A DNA stretch of 64,000 nt from Spirometra erinaceieuropaei (taxonomy: Eukaryota > Platyhelminthes > Cestoda > Diphyllobothriidea > Diphyllobothriidae): the NCBI GenBank assembly GCA_902702965.1, contig CACRXP010000315.1:1-64000 (forward strand), read 5' to 3'. Numbering within the stretch: the stretch's first letter is position 1; each line of letters starts with the position of its first letter. A program made the translations under genes and the position numbers. The notes under the pieces were generated by a model. The model searched no databases and was not told the DNA's origin. It saw only the letters and a program-made list of their open reading frames with translations. This document shows, one piece after another, positions 53,913 to 64,000 of the stretch.

Positions 53913-53989
53913 AATAAACTTCTTGTCCCAGTGATCGCATCTTCATCTTCTGAGACCGTGTTTCTCGATCCACTGGAGGCAATGTAGGT

Positions 53990-55106
53990 TAAGGTTCGGG
54001 TGGTTGCTAAGGCAACATGTTCCCTTGAATCGAGTGACATCAAAGAACGCGTCGCTTTCATGCTCTGCAGTGAGCCGGAGAATTTCTCCAGAAATATTCA
54101 ACGCTTTTTTGTTTTATTTGCTCACCGGAGGCCGTGCGTTCATGTGTTAAGTAGGCTTGGAGATGAGGATAGTGTCGGAGGCGGTATCTTTCTGGAGGCA
54201 TACTAGTGTGCCATTGACAATAACCATAAGTTACATACTTTCGCCGCGCTTCAGACCTTGTTTTAAACGTGGTCAAAATTAAGTGAGATTTTGGACGGTA
54301 ATGGATCGAAGGACGTTTTGGGCGTCTCGCCCTCCTCTTGAGTACCCCTTGTTCGGAGTGCTGGCCGGCTGGACCGTGATTCTCCCTGTGCCCTTGCTTA
54401 TGACATTTCCAACAAACGCGCTTCTTACAACATCTATTTTTTGCTGGCAGCAGCATGAACCTTCGTGGCAGCAAGTGCGGGACTGAGCTGTTCGACTAAG
54501 GCGGAATTATGCTTAAGATTTTTGGGCCATAGGGTGGACTGGGAGATTTTTTCCATTCTTTTGAGCGGGCGGATTCCCATTTCGGCATAGTAAAGAGCGC
54601 GCACAAAGATGAGACACTTAAACGGATGTTCCGTCATCATACATAGTTTGAACTTGTATCCTCCCTACTGAAGATACTGGTGAGTGTCAGATAATCGTCT
54701 GTCTCATTCTCCAACACATTCAGGCGCTGGTCTCGGGACTCGAACACTGATGATTCCTCCGTGAACGTCTCTCAAATTTGTTGGACGGATTCGTCGAATG
54801 TGAATTTACAGAAGCACGGTAGAAAGACGTCGGTGTACCGCACGTGCATTCTGGTGTCCAATTTGCGCAATAGCAGGCGCACCTTCCATGCATCATTGGC
54901 ATTAGAAAATGTAACGCGGAAATGCATTCTCATCGTGTAAACTAAAAACTCGGAAGTCACGTCCGAGTCGGCATCATATACTGCTAACAGCTACTACGAC
55001 CGCTGACGCAGACTGCTTCCTAGAGGATTATGAATCGGTAAAGTGGAAATTGAACTTCTCCATCACGGAATCCACCATCTTCATATGATCTGTTTCGAAC
55101 TAAGCC

Positions 55107-55143
<37 letters not shown>

Positions 55144-55170
55144 GCAGGCTAAGCCGTAATTTCTCCACGA
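53990..55170 (-). mobile_element. Ty3/Gypsy gag-protease remnant (inverted copy)
   Basis: Minus strand from 55150: a poly-Gln run from a TTG/CAA microsatellite (55109-55144), FETDHMKMVDSVMEK, then RVTFSNANDAWKVRLLLRKL and FLPCFCKFTFDESVQQI. LNVLENETDDYLTLTSIFSR and PFKCLIFVRALYYAEMGIRP follow, then the zinc knuckle CWKCHKQGHRENHG (last Cys lost) near 54400. The protease text TSMPPERYRLRHYPHLQAYL and VEYFWRNSPAHC follows in shifted frames. It ends at about 53990 with SLMSLDSREHVAL. The RT is absent. It matches the 7540-9600 copy over its length, including the leader. Confidence 0.75.
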
Positions 55171-55369
55171 TAATAGACATTGTGAGTCCTGAGTCGGCAT
55201 CTTGTTGTGTACTTGCCGCATGCATCGATGGTCGCCCGTTCAATAACCCTCTCTGATCGGATTCCCAAGTCCGAACTTAACAGCAAGGGCGGAAGAAGAG
55301 AAGTACACTGGCGTATTCTAGCAGTGTATACATGGTGATCAAAGGAACATATGGGAATTTTCAATGTCA

Positions 55370-56470
55370 GACTGAAACTGGGCCAATCAGAAACTGCCCT
55401 TGAGTGGTTAGCATGTTGGCTGGATTTCTGACTCGTTTGACTGGCCCGGTATCAGCATGCGTACGGCGTGTGGGCTTTTGCTACGCTGTTTCTGGCATAT
55501 GAACTTCAGAGAGTAATCAAGCTACTAATTTCAGTAATCATTTAAAGTAAAACGCGATGTTTACTATCCGAGACGGGACATCATAGGGTCAGACCCAAAT
55601 TGCAGGTGAACATATGAATCGAAGACATTTAAAGACGACTGAATAACCGAACAATGTCTATTCTGCGAACATGTGGCACTGCATATAGTATAAATTTCAT
55701 GTGACAAAAGTGTTATGCCGTACATCTGACATAGCTATTGGCTAAAAGTCCAGACGCTTGTTTCGCAATGTTTTCTGCGTGTTTTGTGGTAAATGAACTC
55801 CAAAGAATGGTCAAGTTAATAATTTCAGAAATTATTATGAGCAGGACGTGGAGTTAAGCGTCCAGGACATGACTTCTTGGGTGCAGACCCGAATAGCAAA
55901 TAAACCCTTGAGTCGAAGTCGACCAACTACTGTGAAATAACCGCGTAATGTCCATTGTGCAAACTAACGGCACTATAAGTAGCATAAATTCGTATGGCAA
56001 AGGTGTTATACCGTATTCTTGATACAGAAAGTCTCTCTACGGATGGATTCCTTTCTAACAGGAACCCCCCTCTGAAAGCCTCCTACATTTTGTGCGCCAA
56101 TCAGTTGAATAAACGAATGAAGTCCTAACCCAAACTGCAAATCGAAGTCGACCATCTACTGTGGAATAACCACGTAATGTCTATACTGCAAACTGGTGGT
56201 ACTGCAAGTACCATAAATTCATACAGCAAGGGCGTTATACCGCACTTTCGACGCAACAAGTCTCCCAAAAGATTGATTTGTTTCTACCAGGAATCCCCCT
56301 CTGAAGGCCTCTTACAGTTTGATGAGCCAAACAATTGAATAAGTGAACGAAATTAATCTAGTTCACGTTGTCAGCAGATTAACATCCATCTTGAAACAAT
56401 CGTCGCGGAGATCGGTGAATTACTCAAACTTCCAAAAACACTTGTGTACCATGGCGAGTAGCTATTACGT
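55370..56470 (-). repeat. Gypsy leader with tandem repeats (inverted copy)
   Basis: About three imperfect units of roughly 300 bp (near 55400-55740, 55741-56050 and 56051-56260), matching 7540-8430 in reverse. The edge near 56470 corresponds to 7550. Confidence 0.55.
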
Positions 56471-57366
56471 GTGGCAGTGTGACAGTGACGAAACATGACG
56501 AAGATCCAGTGCTTTTAGATCGACAAGTGCAAGTCCAATGACATGTGTGGACTTGTCCTTGTCGACAAAATCCTGCCATCATTGTCATTGTCGAAATTTA
56601 CAAACACGTGCAAGAAACAGGCACCAACCTTTCCTGATTGCTGGACGACTACGGGCAAGCCGGTTTGGCATTCGATCTTAGGGTCAACATTCCAGGCCTA
56701 TGCAGCGCAATGATAATTAATCAGTAATTGAAAGTGATACCGAACGGAGACTAGGTATAGAAGAATTATCAATTAGGACTTAATGAATGTTGTCAGTTGG
56801 CTCAATAGGTTGTAGATTTGGATCACAAGCCTTAGTAGTCGACACGGTGAGATTCGGAGCTCAGATATTCGCTATGAGTTTAGACGCGAATTTCTAGTCT
56901 GGATTACCTCATACTCGGGAGTCCTAATGTTGCCGAAGAAGTCGATTAATTTCAAATGTTTGTATGAAATACACTTGTTGCATTTACGCTCAATAAACGG
57001 ACTGCGGGTTTCGAAAATGCCCACGGAAGAATTCAAAAGACCGGTTAGCGGGCATTTGTTTGCTTTCGAGAAATTCTCGTCGGGCCGGTATATTTATTTG
57101 GGGGTGGAATGTGGTCAAAACAGTTGAGGGATAAGAAAAATAATCGACTACGTTTCGTTCCTCCATACAATGGGATGTGGGGAAGGGTGGAGGTAAAAAG
57201 AGACAGTGAGTTAGGAGGCAGTGAGGGTTACACAGAGCCGTGCAAGGGCAAAGAGGGTGCAGAGAAGTGCATGCTTTTAACCGGTCTTTAGCACGGCCGA
57301 TTCGGGGACCGCATAAGACCGGCCTTTATGACCTGGCGTCAGCAGATGCTGACACAGTGGTTGGGG
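56471..57366. other. Intergenic, no recognised gene
   Basis: Open frames at 56927-57127 and 57109-57291 have no recognisable domain. No repeat shared with the rest of the window was noticed. Confidence 0.4.
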
Positions 57367-57830
57367 TTAGTTCGGTGAGAAGGCTTCGTTAAGGTTCACA
57401 CGATGTCCAGAGTCAACAGTGTATGCGGGAATGATGCTAAATGTGCTCGTAGTTTTGCCTTCTCTCAATCGAGCCGAGTGTTGTTCCCGTACTCCTTTGA
57501 ATGGGTGCCCACTCATGCAACGAATATCATTTGCTCCACAGGGCCGAGTAAAGAAGTAAATGAACACTGTGGGGGGGGGGTATGAGCTGATAGCCTATTC
57601 TTTCTTTTCTCGTGCAAAAGAGAGTTGGTCGAGAGTAAGGCCCAGACTCTTGCTGCAGGGAAGGGTCGTATGAGATCTTGGTCAAGGCATCATTTCGAGA
57701 ATTCTCCGTATGTGTGTGTTCGACTGCTGCTCCTAACACCAACACGACAGAAATACAAAACGCGATCGGCCACGACAAGTTGTAGCAAAACCTGCGAGTC
57801 GTCAGTGAAAAATGGCGTGCATTTATAGAA
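57367..57830 (-). mobile_element. PLE GIY-YIG fragment, decayed
   Basis: Minus strand reads MFIYFFTRPCGANDIRCMSG then HPFKGVREQHSARL and VDSGHRVNLNEAF. This fits the PLE pattern MCIYSFTCSCGAxYVGRTxRRLxKRVREH...VDxGHRVDxxEAF. The first Tyr is kept (FIYFF), but the second strand has lost the conserved Tyr-Gly pair. Interrupted linker text lies upstream to 57830, and a G run at 57570-57579 shifts frame. It is inactive. Confidence 0.65.
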
Positions 57831-58299
57831 TCTCGTTCAAGTTGGCTAGCATTCTATCCAGTCGCTTTCAGGAACAAAGAATTTTGGCGGGCGTGCACCA
57901 GTCGGGTTCTAAGGAGGCACCATGGCCAAGTGTGGGGGTTTTATGGCATACCTAGACGAGGTCGTAATGCCGTATCAGTCACTATGACCAATTTCGTCCA
58001 CAGTTGGGTCACCGGCGTGGACAGTAAACTGGTACATGGTAAATGGAAGACGGGGGATGAGGCACACTCGGGGCGATAAATCGGCACTGCAAAACAGTGC
58101 ACTCATCCCTGCAGTAAGTGTGACACGATGGCGGTAACATTTACTGTTGACAGGATAAACTGGGGAGGGTTTTTGAGTGACTGGACGACGTCAAGTCAGG
58201 TTGCAATGCCTTCTCCTTAATGGAATTGTTATGGTACGCTCTCCCACATGAGACCCGAGTCATCCTTACTTCCGTCCTGTTGCCTGAAGTTGGCACCAG

Positions 58300-58730
58300 A
58301 TCACGTTTGGCACTCGTTAACTGGCTGTTTATCGTCGCCAACGACTGTAACCGAACCCTCCTCCCAACAACCATGCCACCAGACAAAGGGAGGAGGTGAG
58401 GATGGGAGCGTGCCGTAGGTGTCGCCCAAGTCTGCCAGCATTTCGGGGTGCGGTGGCAGACCCGGCTGCCGGCAGACGTCGCGAACACTGGAACCCCTGC
58501 GCCCTTCATTTTCGTTGTTGGTCAAAATCCTGGTCGTTTGCCGTGTGGACCAGGGAGTGTGAAATAGAGCGCCAAGGTGCGGACTCAACCACGCCATCCG
58601 TCTGCGCCCTATCTCGCCTCCGATCTTGACGCTGTCTTGGCACTGGGTTCGGGTGGGAGAGAAGAAGGGAGTGTGGTAGATGCTATGAAAGCCTACTGCA
58701 ATTATAAAATAACTCACGCACGTCAGCTTG
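58300..58730 (+). repeat. Repeat X, copy 9 (diverged)
   Basis: Shares 'ggtcaaaatcctggtcgttt', 'gtgtggaccagggagtg', a CTCGCCTCCGATCTTGAC end and 'aactcacgcacgtcagcttg' with copies 1 and 2. The most diverged copy. Confidence 0.55.
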
Positions 58731-59084
58731 CTGTGCAGCACAGTGCAAATGCCTTCAAGTTTTATAATGACAGCCGGTTAAAGACCTCTACGTGAAACGC
58801 TCAAGTGCCCTCGTGCATAAAGTAACACAAGACATGCGAGTGATTAAAGAACGCGATATGCGGACGGGTTTCAGAGTGCTGAATAGTGATTGGTCAAACA
58901 TTTTCATGCGGGCAGAGAGGACTACTGAGACAATTCTTGAGTTTGAATTTTATTAAATAATGCTTAAGTAATACTTCTAATTACTGAGAGACCCGGAAGA
59001 TGTCATTAAGAAAGTCGGTCAAATGAGACAGTTAGTCAAATAAGAAGTTATTATATAGTTACTCGCTTTGAAAATGTCACGCAG
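58731..59084. other. No recognised feature
   Basis: AT-rich non-coding sequence between repeat X copy 9 and the TAGT-rich tract. Confidence 0.4.
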
Positions 59085-59235
59085 CTCAGCCTACATTTAT
59101 TTAGTTATTTAGTATAGATAGCTAGCTAGTCGGTTAGTTGGCATAGTTAGTTAGTTAGTCGCGATAGTTAGTTGGATAGTTAGTATAGTTAGTCAGTTCG
59201 TTAGTTAGTTAAGTAGTTAGTTTTTTACGGCTTTT
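59085..59235. repeat. Degenerate TAGT/TTAG simple repeat
   Basis: Many imperfect copies of TAGT and TTAGTTAG spaced with ATAG and TCGG variants. Low-complexity; no gene. Confidence 0.8.
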
Positions 59236-59403
59236 GGTTAGATATGGCGACGAGGATGTGCCAATCATTTAACCGACATAACTGGTGGATTGTGCGGCAA
59301 ACGGTCGATATTTAGGATAATCAGTTGGATGTGCTATTATTGGACGGCAATTTGCTATCGCATTATCACTCTGGTTACCACATTCCTCTGCTTCTCTAGC
59401 AGA

Positions 59404-59419
59404 GGATTTTCACAACTTT
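59404..59419. repeat. Target-site duplication of the 60 kb PLE, left
   Basis: GGATTTTCACAACTTT, repeated perfectly at 61922-61937. Confidence 0.85.
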
Positions 59420-59441
59420 AAAATAGTCCAAAGACCCCACG

Positions 59442-60065
59442 GTGTTGAAGGCACTCACCAAGCTTGCGGAGGCGAAAGTGATGGCCAAGTTTATCGGGGA
59501 CTGTATTGAGAGAAATGAGTATCCAAACCATTATTGGAGAGCGCTGCGTCGTAGTCGTACAGTTATTACCCCAGAAACCCTGAAGAGATGCGCTGAGAAT
59601 CAACTGGAAAGTACCCTCGTAAAATTAGAGGAACTTGAGCGTCACGTGTGTCAACGCACAGCCGTCCTAGATATCCTGACAGACGAGGAAAGGCAAGAAT
59701 TCGACATCTACACTCGGGCTATAAAAAAGAAACGTGAAGAGGCAAAACGCTCTGCGCTTCTTAGGAGTTTACATTAGATGAAACCCCAGTCACGGTTTCC
59801 GAAAGATCTAGCGCGGTACGTACACAACTACTCTTATATGACACTTGATAAAACATCACTTGCAGTAGTATCCCTTGGTCCAAAGTTTTGCATAACTCGT
59901 CGAAAAGTAAATCAGTTAGAATTGGAAACTCAGTTCGAGAACCTCTGGAACCAAACCTTCGATCTATTGCCCGTTTCCACAAACAGTATCCAACACTTTA
60001 AATCCACACTAGTGAATTGCAGCTATCAATACCTAAACAAAGGGCCGAAAGTCGAGGATTGCTGA
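59442..60065 (+). pseudogene. PLE N-terminal region (two in-frame pieces)
   Basis: The first piece ends at a TAG; the second starts with the adjacent ATG in the same frame. Text includes ESTLVKLEELERHVCQRTAV and IKKKREEAKRSALLRSL. The second piece gives DLARYVHNYSYMTLDKTSLA and LETQFENLWNQTFDLLP. It aligns with 30567-30120 of the other PLE (minus). Charged and helix-rich; function unknown in PLEs. Confidence 0.75.
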
Positions 60066-60526
60066 CAAAAGCACACGTGGAAAAATTAAAAGAAGTTCGG
60101 GAGAACAAAGAGATCTTGGTAAATAGACCTGACAAAGGAACAGACGTCGTCATAATGAACAGATCGGACTACGTAGCGAAGATACAGTCCGTACTATCTG
60201 ATCAGAAGAAATTCAGAAGGGTAGATATAGAAAAGGATTGCACAAATGACACGAAGGCGAAATTGACTGACTTTTTAAGAAGGCTCCACACAGGAGGTCA
60301 CATAAGTGACCATGACTTCGAACACCTCCGGCCAGTCGGCACACATATTCCTCGATTATATGGTTTACCTAAGATTCATAAGGAAGGCCTACCGGTTCGT
60401 CCTATTTTAGATATGCGGAACTCTCCGTATCATGCGATAGCTAAGTGGTTAACAGAGAAACTCAAGCCCATACCACATCAACTGGCACCACGCAGTTATG
60501 GAGATAGCTCAACCTTAACTGCATGA
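60017..60526 (+). pseudogene. PLE RT, first half
   Basis: EILVNRPDKGTDVVIMNRSD, then HLRPVGTHIPRLYGLPKIHK and LPVRPILDMRNSPYHAIAKW, covering RT blocks ahead of motif A. Motif A continues in another frame at 60528-60570 (MFSLDVAFFFTNVPVTET, catalytic Asp present). Confidence 0.8.
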
Positions 60527-60714
60527 TGATGTTTTCACTAGACGTCGCATTCTTTTTTACAAACGTCCCGGTCACCGAGACAGTTGATTACATCTGTGAT
60601 TTTCTATCTACCAGTCATCAAGAAATAGGAATACGACGAAAACACTCAAGGAACTATTACTAAGAAGCACATTAAATATGCTGCTCCTTTTTGCAACCAA
60701 CTCCATAGACAAAT

Positions 60715-61102
60715 AGACGGCATTGCCGTGGGCTCGCCTCTTGGACCTCTCTTAGTCGACGTATTCATGGGCAAGCTGGAGAGATTTCAAGTAAGCGATC
60801 AGATCAAAAAGCTTAAACATTATGGTCGCTATGTTGATGATATCTTTGCGATTGCAACCCCAGAAACCGACGTCGCTGCCCTCCTAAATGCTGCAAATCA
60901 GGCACATCTGTCGATTAAATTCACGTCGGAGATGGAATCGGCAGGTTCGCTTCCTTTCTTAGATGTCATTATTAACAGGAGATCTGACGGTAGCATCCGA
61001 AGGAGCGTCTATCGGAAGAAAACCTGGTCAGGACAATTCACGAACTTCGCTAGTTTCGTACGTCTCCAACAAAAACGGAATCTCGTCAGTTGTTTGGTAT
61101 AA
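60715..61102 (+). pseudogene. PLE RT, motifs B and C
   Basis: DGIAVGSPLGPLLVDVFMGK (motif B) and HYGRYVDDIFAIATPETDVA (motif C, both Asp present). LPFLDVIINRRSDGSIRRSV and KKTWSGQFTNFASF follow, ending at TAA 61100-61102. The endonuclease frame continues in phase beyond the stop. Confidence 0.85.
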
Positions 61103-61747
61103 AGGGCTAGAGAAATTTGTTCAACAGATACTACCGAGGATGGACTTAGAAAAATCCTGGACTTGCTTTGCGAAAATGGGTACCCTGACAGGTTCATTGC
61201 AAAGGACCTTGCTGAACGACCCGAAAAACCCACTACACTGACCGCCGAAAAGAAAACGTTGTTCCTCAAAGTCCCCTTCCAAGGAGACGCTGAAAGTGAA
61301 CTCCTAAGGAGATGCGTTGACCAAGCTGTCTCGGGAACCTTCTTAGCAGCAAGGGTTCGCATATCATTCTCTACTAACCCTATTATACGCGGAGAAGGCA
61401 AGGATAGGCTGCCACCTCATACCGCCTCAATGTGCATCTACTCATTCACTGGCTCCTGTGGAGCAAGTTATGTTGGCCGTACGAGTCGGCGCCTTTCCAA
61501 AAGAATACCAGAACACCTTCCCGCATGGCTGTCAAAGGGTGAAACTAGGAGAATAGACAGCGCCATCCTTGCGCACGCAGTGGATTCAGGGCATCGTGTG
61601 GACCCCGCTGAAGCATTTCGTGTGATTTACAAGGTCCCCCCGAGCTACCCTAAGCTACTGGGCCAGCGCCTGTTAGCAACAGAAGAAGGGGTCGCCATCA
61701 GGTTACGAAAACCGACCCTATGCGCCCTATGCTCAAAGGTTGGCTAA
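61103..61747 (+). pseudogene. PLE linker and GIY-YIG endonuclease
   Basis: Linker ICSTDTTEDGLRKILDLLCE then NGYPDRFIAKDLAERPEKPT. Endonuclease: SMCIYSFTGSCGASYVGRTS with RRLSKRIPEHLPAWL. The first Cys of the family's CSC pair is Gly (FTGSCG), and the Arg-Glu-His helix has Pro in place of Arg (RIPEH). IDSAILAHAVDSGHRVDPAE and SYPKLLGQRLLATEE follow. The C-terminus is altered from LCSQKNLVQAPRLPWS by a frameshift. Confidence 0.85.
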
Positions 61748-61845
61748 GCACATACAACTTTCTGCGCCCTTCCGCTCTTGCCCAGCCTGGAATTTAAAAA
61801 ACTAACTTTTATCGATTTTTTTTCACTGGCTGTACCCCGTCCTGT

Positions 61846-61896
61846 GTAACTGTATTGGCCTGATGAGAAGTTACCGAAAGGAACGTTCACTCGTCA
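61846..61896 (+). ncRNA. Hammerhead-like motif, reduced-helix-II family
   Basis: GTAACT (61846-61851), helix I TGGC (61856-61859), CTGATGA (61860-61866), GAAGTTACC, GAAA (61876-61879), palindromic GAACGTTC in helix III, cleavage after C61892, helix I return GTCA (one G-U pair). AGTTAC in the short helix II loop (61869-61874) can pair with the 5' GTAACT. Confidence 0.5.
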
Positions 61897-61921
61897 CTGG
61901 TTCTTCTGAACATAGTTATGG

Positions 61922-61937
61922 GGATTTTCACAACTTT
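61922..61937. repeat. Target-site duplication of the 60 kb PLE, right
   Basis: Perfect repeat of 59404-59419. Confidence 0.85.
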
Positions 61938-63104
61938 GCCGTTTGTTAGTTTTAACTCATTAGCGTTCTACTTTTTCGCTTCCGTTTTGTTTTTTTTTGG
62001 GTTGTGCGCTCTACTAGATTTCGTCCGTAAGTGCGTTAGATGACGCATCCCCGCTGTAGTGGCCCTGATCCGAGCGCCCGTGTCTCAACGCTGGGCCTCT
62101 CGCGAGTGTCTGCACGTGTGTAACGTCCCGTGATCTGTACAGGGTTGTTTGAATGCCGTGGCACTTTTGGCGCGCGGACCTAGGATGGAGATGGCGTAGC
62201 CGCATGTTGGTGAAGATGGCCGGTGTCCCTTCCACTCTCTTCCGCCGATCCCCTCTCCCGCTCCTTATCGTGTCGTAACGTTCGTACCGCTGCCCTCACT
62301 ACATCGGCAACTCCCTCGGCCCTTCCCTGCAGTTGCCCCCAGCGCTGCGCTCCCCACCGGTTGTCCAGCTGGCATGTTGGCCTCGCCTCTCCACCCAGAC
62401 AGGTCATTCGACTGTGGTAACTCATCTCGCGTGTACTTTTAACTGTCATTATACTCCTTTGCAATTCCCTTTTCTGTTCATTATATTTTCTCGTCCACCG
62501 ATCGTTTCTTCTTCCTTTATGTATGGATGAGTATCGTGAACTGCTAACAATCGTATTCAGATCAACACAAGCCAGGATCTCCTCCTCGGTATTCCGTTAC
62601 GTGGTTGTGCGCTACCCTTGACGTCCTCGGCCGCTACACGTGCGCACCAGGGCTGTCTGGCATTCGCCCACTCGGCTCTCCAACCGACCAATCAGATTCA
62701 AGGCCGAGTCAGACGTGGCCTGCCTTAAGACACTGACGCGTACTCTGGCGGACACTTGAGCCGCCGCTCTGCCGGCGTAGGACGCGCACTCGTCCGGCTG
62801 CCAACTCTCCCCAGTTATCCTATACAGAAGATACGATCTTCCTCGCTGGCGTCCCACTTCTTCTCTTTCCATTCGGGACCGGGCCTGAAGGTCGTGTTAG
62901 CCAGAGCCTTTCACTTTGGGTTCTGCGATAGTACCGCATACTCCGAATGCTACGATCTGATTTGAGGAAATAACTGCTACTTACAAGAATGACGTAGTGC
63001 AGAACGTTTCATCATCACATTTAATTTCAGAGTACTGACTCCATGTGCGGAGCTTCCGTGCCATCTTGCAGTCAGTCGAGGAAGATGCGATTACTGCAAC
63101 CAGG
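61938..63104. other. GC-rich stretch without recognised gene
   Basis: 61938-62960 is unusually C/T- and CpG-rich for this window, and short open frames on both strands have no recognisable domain. It could be a gene 5' end or a LINE 5' untranslated region. I cannot decide. Confidence 0.35.
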
Positions 63105-63170
63105 GGTTTATTCACCCAACGTTTCTGATTCTCACTTGAGACCTTCATTAGAGACAGTCAGTGAACAGGG
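63105..63170 (-). ncRNA. Degenerate hammerhead-like PLE end
   Basis: Minus strand: CTGTCT, CTAATGA for CTGATGA, GGTCTC...GAATCA, GAAA, CGTT, GGGTGAATAAACC and GCATCTTCC. It shares the AATAAA and GCATCTTC landmarks with 53869-53950. The core G5 is A, so it is probably inactive. No PLE coding text was seen beside it. Confidence 0.55.
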
Positions 63171-64000
63171 TCCGCTTTAAGGGAAACAGTAGGCGTTCTT
63201 CGGATTTCTGATAAATTTGGATGCTATTTGTATTCAGCCTGTTTTCTATAGTAGTAACAACTGCAGTATAAATTCAAGTAGGTAAACGCATTTTAATGTC
63301 GGAGGCTATTAAAGCAAGTGCCAAGGGTGTTCTGCAACAATCTTCATCAATGTGAAACCAGAGTTGATATCCAGTGGGAACTAGGCATGGATAGGAATGG
63401 TCACGTCCTTTTCGTACAAAATAAATTTACTACTGATACTCGCTGTATATGAATTCACACGCTGTCCCAATCTTATATTTCATTACATAGATCTAAGCAC
63501 TAATTTCGTTTGAACCTAACATCAAGGAACGAAATTTGTACGTTGGAAAGTTCCACTAAAAGGTATTCGCATAGGACGCCGTGTCATCAAAAATAGGCTT
63601 CGCAACGGACAGAAAATTAGTATGATTCAGAGGTCCACGTTCACTTTACTAAGACGTGTTCGCCAACCAATAAGCCTCCTTTGTTCAGCTATACGGATGA
63701 GACCGAAGTTAAGTAAGTCCCTTAGTGCAGAGATACGGGCCTTACTCACCGATTAACCGACTCGCGTCCGCGTTTCTTGTGTGTGGTTCGGCAAATAAGC
63801 AAGAAGTCGTCAGTTTAGGATATATAATTTCGTTTGTAAACCATCCACGTATAGGGTTACACACTTTCCCATGGACGAATGAAAAGAAATTAATAGTTGC
63901 ACAATCTAATGCACAATGTAATAAACCTTACGCCGGTATCGGAAATCACTTGAACCGTCGTTTTAGCTTGAAGGCAGTGGGACATTATTATTTTATCTAG
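63171..64000. other. No recognised feature to the window end
   Basis: The open frame at 63725-64000 has no recognisable domain. The short phrase GYIISFVNHPRIGLH is not assignable. Confidence 0.35.

Larger units (their letters stand above)
52945..53955 (+). mobile_element. 5'-truncated PLE with linker, GIY-YIG and hammerhead end
   Basis: The element starts after 'ccaattatatcaaaaatttt' in the middle of the block D flank. It contains the open frame 53012-53893, an active-looking hammerhead and a terminal GCATCTTCATCTTCTGAG. The RT is missing. It is the best copy of the family whose ends also occur at 7225, 15603, 16820 and 63105. Confidence 0.8.
59420..61921 (+). mobile_element. Near full-length PLE, decayed
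   Basis: A 2.5-kb plus-strand element between 16-bp target duplications. Order: N-terminal helical region, RT, linker, GIY-YIG, non-coding end with hammerhead, and 42-bp tail. Unlike the 28 kb copy it has no inverted repeat at the 5' end. Damage visible: in-frame TAG at 59775-59777, frameshifts near 60040 and 60530, loss of frame before motif B (60620-60720), TAA at 61100-61102, and a changed C-terminus. It cannot encode the proteins as it stands. Confidence 0.85.

Noticed and set aside
61938..62960. A CpG-island promoter with a coding first exon
   Set aside because: The base composition is suggestive, but no frame shows a recognisable protein and no splice pattern could be supported.
1..64000. 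CRISPR array or bacterial operon
   Set aside because: No short regularly spaced repeats occur with unique spacers, and gene structure is intron-bearing and retroelement-rich.

Overview
The window looks like nuclear DNA of a parasitic flatworm, most probably a diphyllobothriidean tapeworm (Spirometra, Dibothriocephalus or Schistocephalus type). The evidence is eukaryotic: exons split by very short introns (32, 45 and 33 nt), tRNA-derived SINEs, Penelope-like elements (PLEs) with reverse transcriptase and GIY-YIG endonuclease, Ty3/Gypsy remnants, and a LINE whose tail resembles the C2H2 zinc-finger tail I know from tapeworm LINEs. The host assignment is inference. Nothing bacterial or phage-like is present, and no CRISPR array was seen.

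Layout. 0.9-1.7 kb: the 5' part of a lipase-maturation-factor-like gene on the minus strand, the only ordinary single-copy host gene recognised. 2.3-10.4 kb: Gypsy integrase tail, a deleted LINE, a PLE RT scrap with an inverted pair of hammerhead-like ends, then a Gypsy gag-protease-RT remnant with a tandem-repeat leader. 10.4-16.7 kb: first copy of a duplicated block carrying a chymotrypsin-fold serine protease gene (A). 16.8-26.2 kb: GIY-YIG mini-element, a tandem duplication of a PLE remnant, LINE zinc-finger tail, and a LINE RT split by a 5'-truncated PLE. 26.2-34.6 kb: an old PLE split by a nearly intact younger PLE with a 12-bp target-site duplication, then LINE, Gypsy, tRNA-like palindrome and TIR-element pieces. 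34.3-50.3 kb: two more direct copies of the protease block (B decayed, C intact in every visible exon). 50.3-52.8 kb: an inverted partial copy (D). 52.9-57.6 kb: PLE endonuclease fragment with a well-formed hammerhead, an inverted Gypsy gag-protease copy with its leader, and another PLE fragment. 59.4-61.9 kb: a decayed near full-length PLE with a 16-bp target-site duplication. The last 2 kb has no recognised gene.

How it fits together. The window records a local gene family (A to D) grown by block duplication, with copies inactivated in different ways: splice donors in A and B, frameshifts in B, truncation and a nonsense codon in D. Retroelements inserted before, during and after the duplications. 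The most notable non-coding feature is the repeated occurrence of hammerhead-ribozyme-like folds at PLE termini, in at least two sequence families. One fold contains the stop codon of the PLE endonuclease ORF; another shows an extra covarying pairing between its reduced helix II loop and the 5' flank. All structures, splice sites and homologies were read by eye; no search or folding was run.
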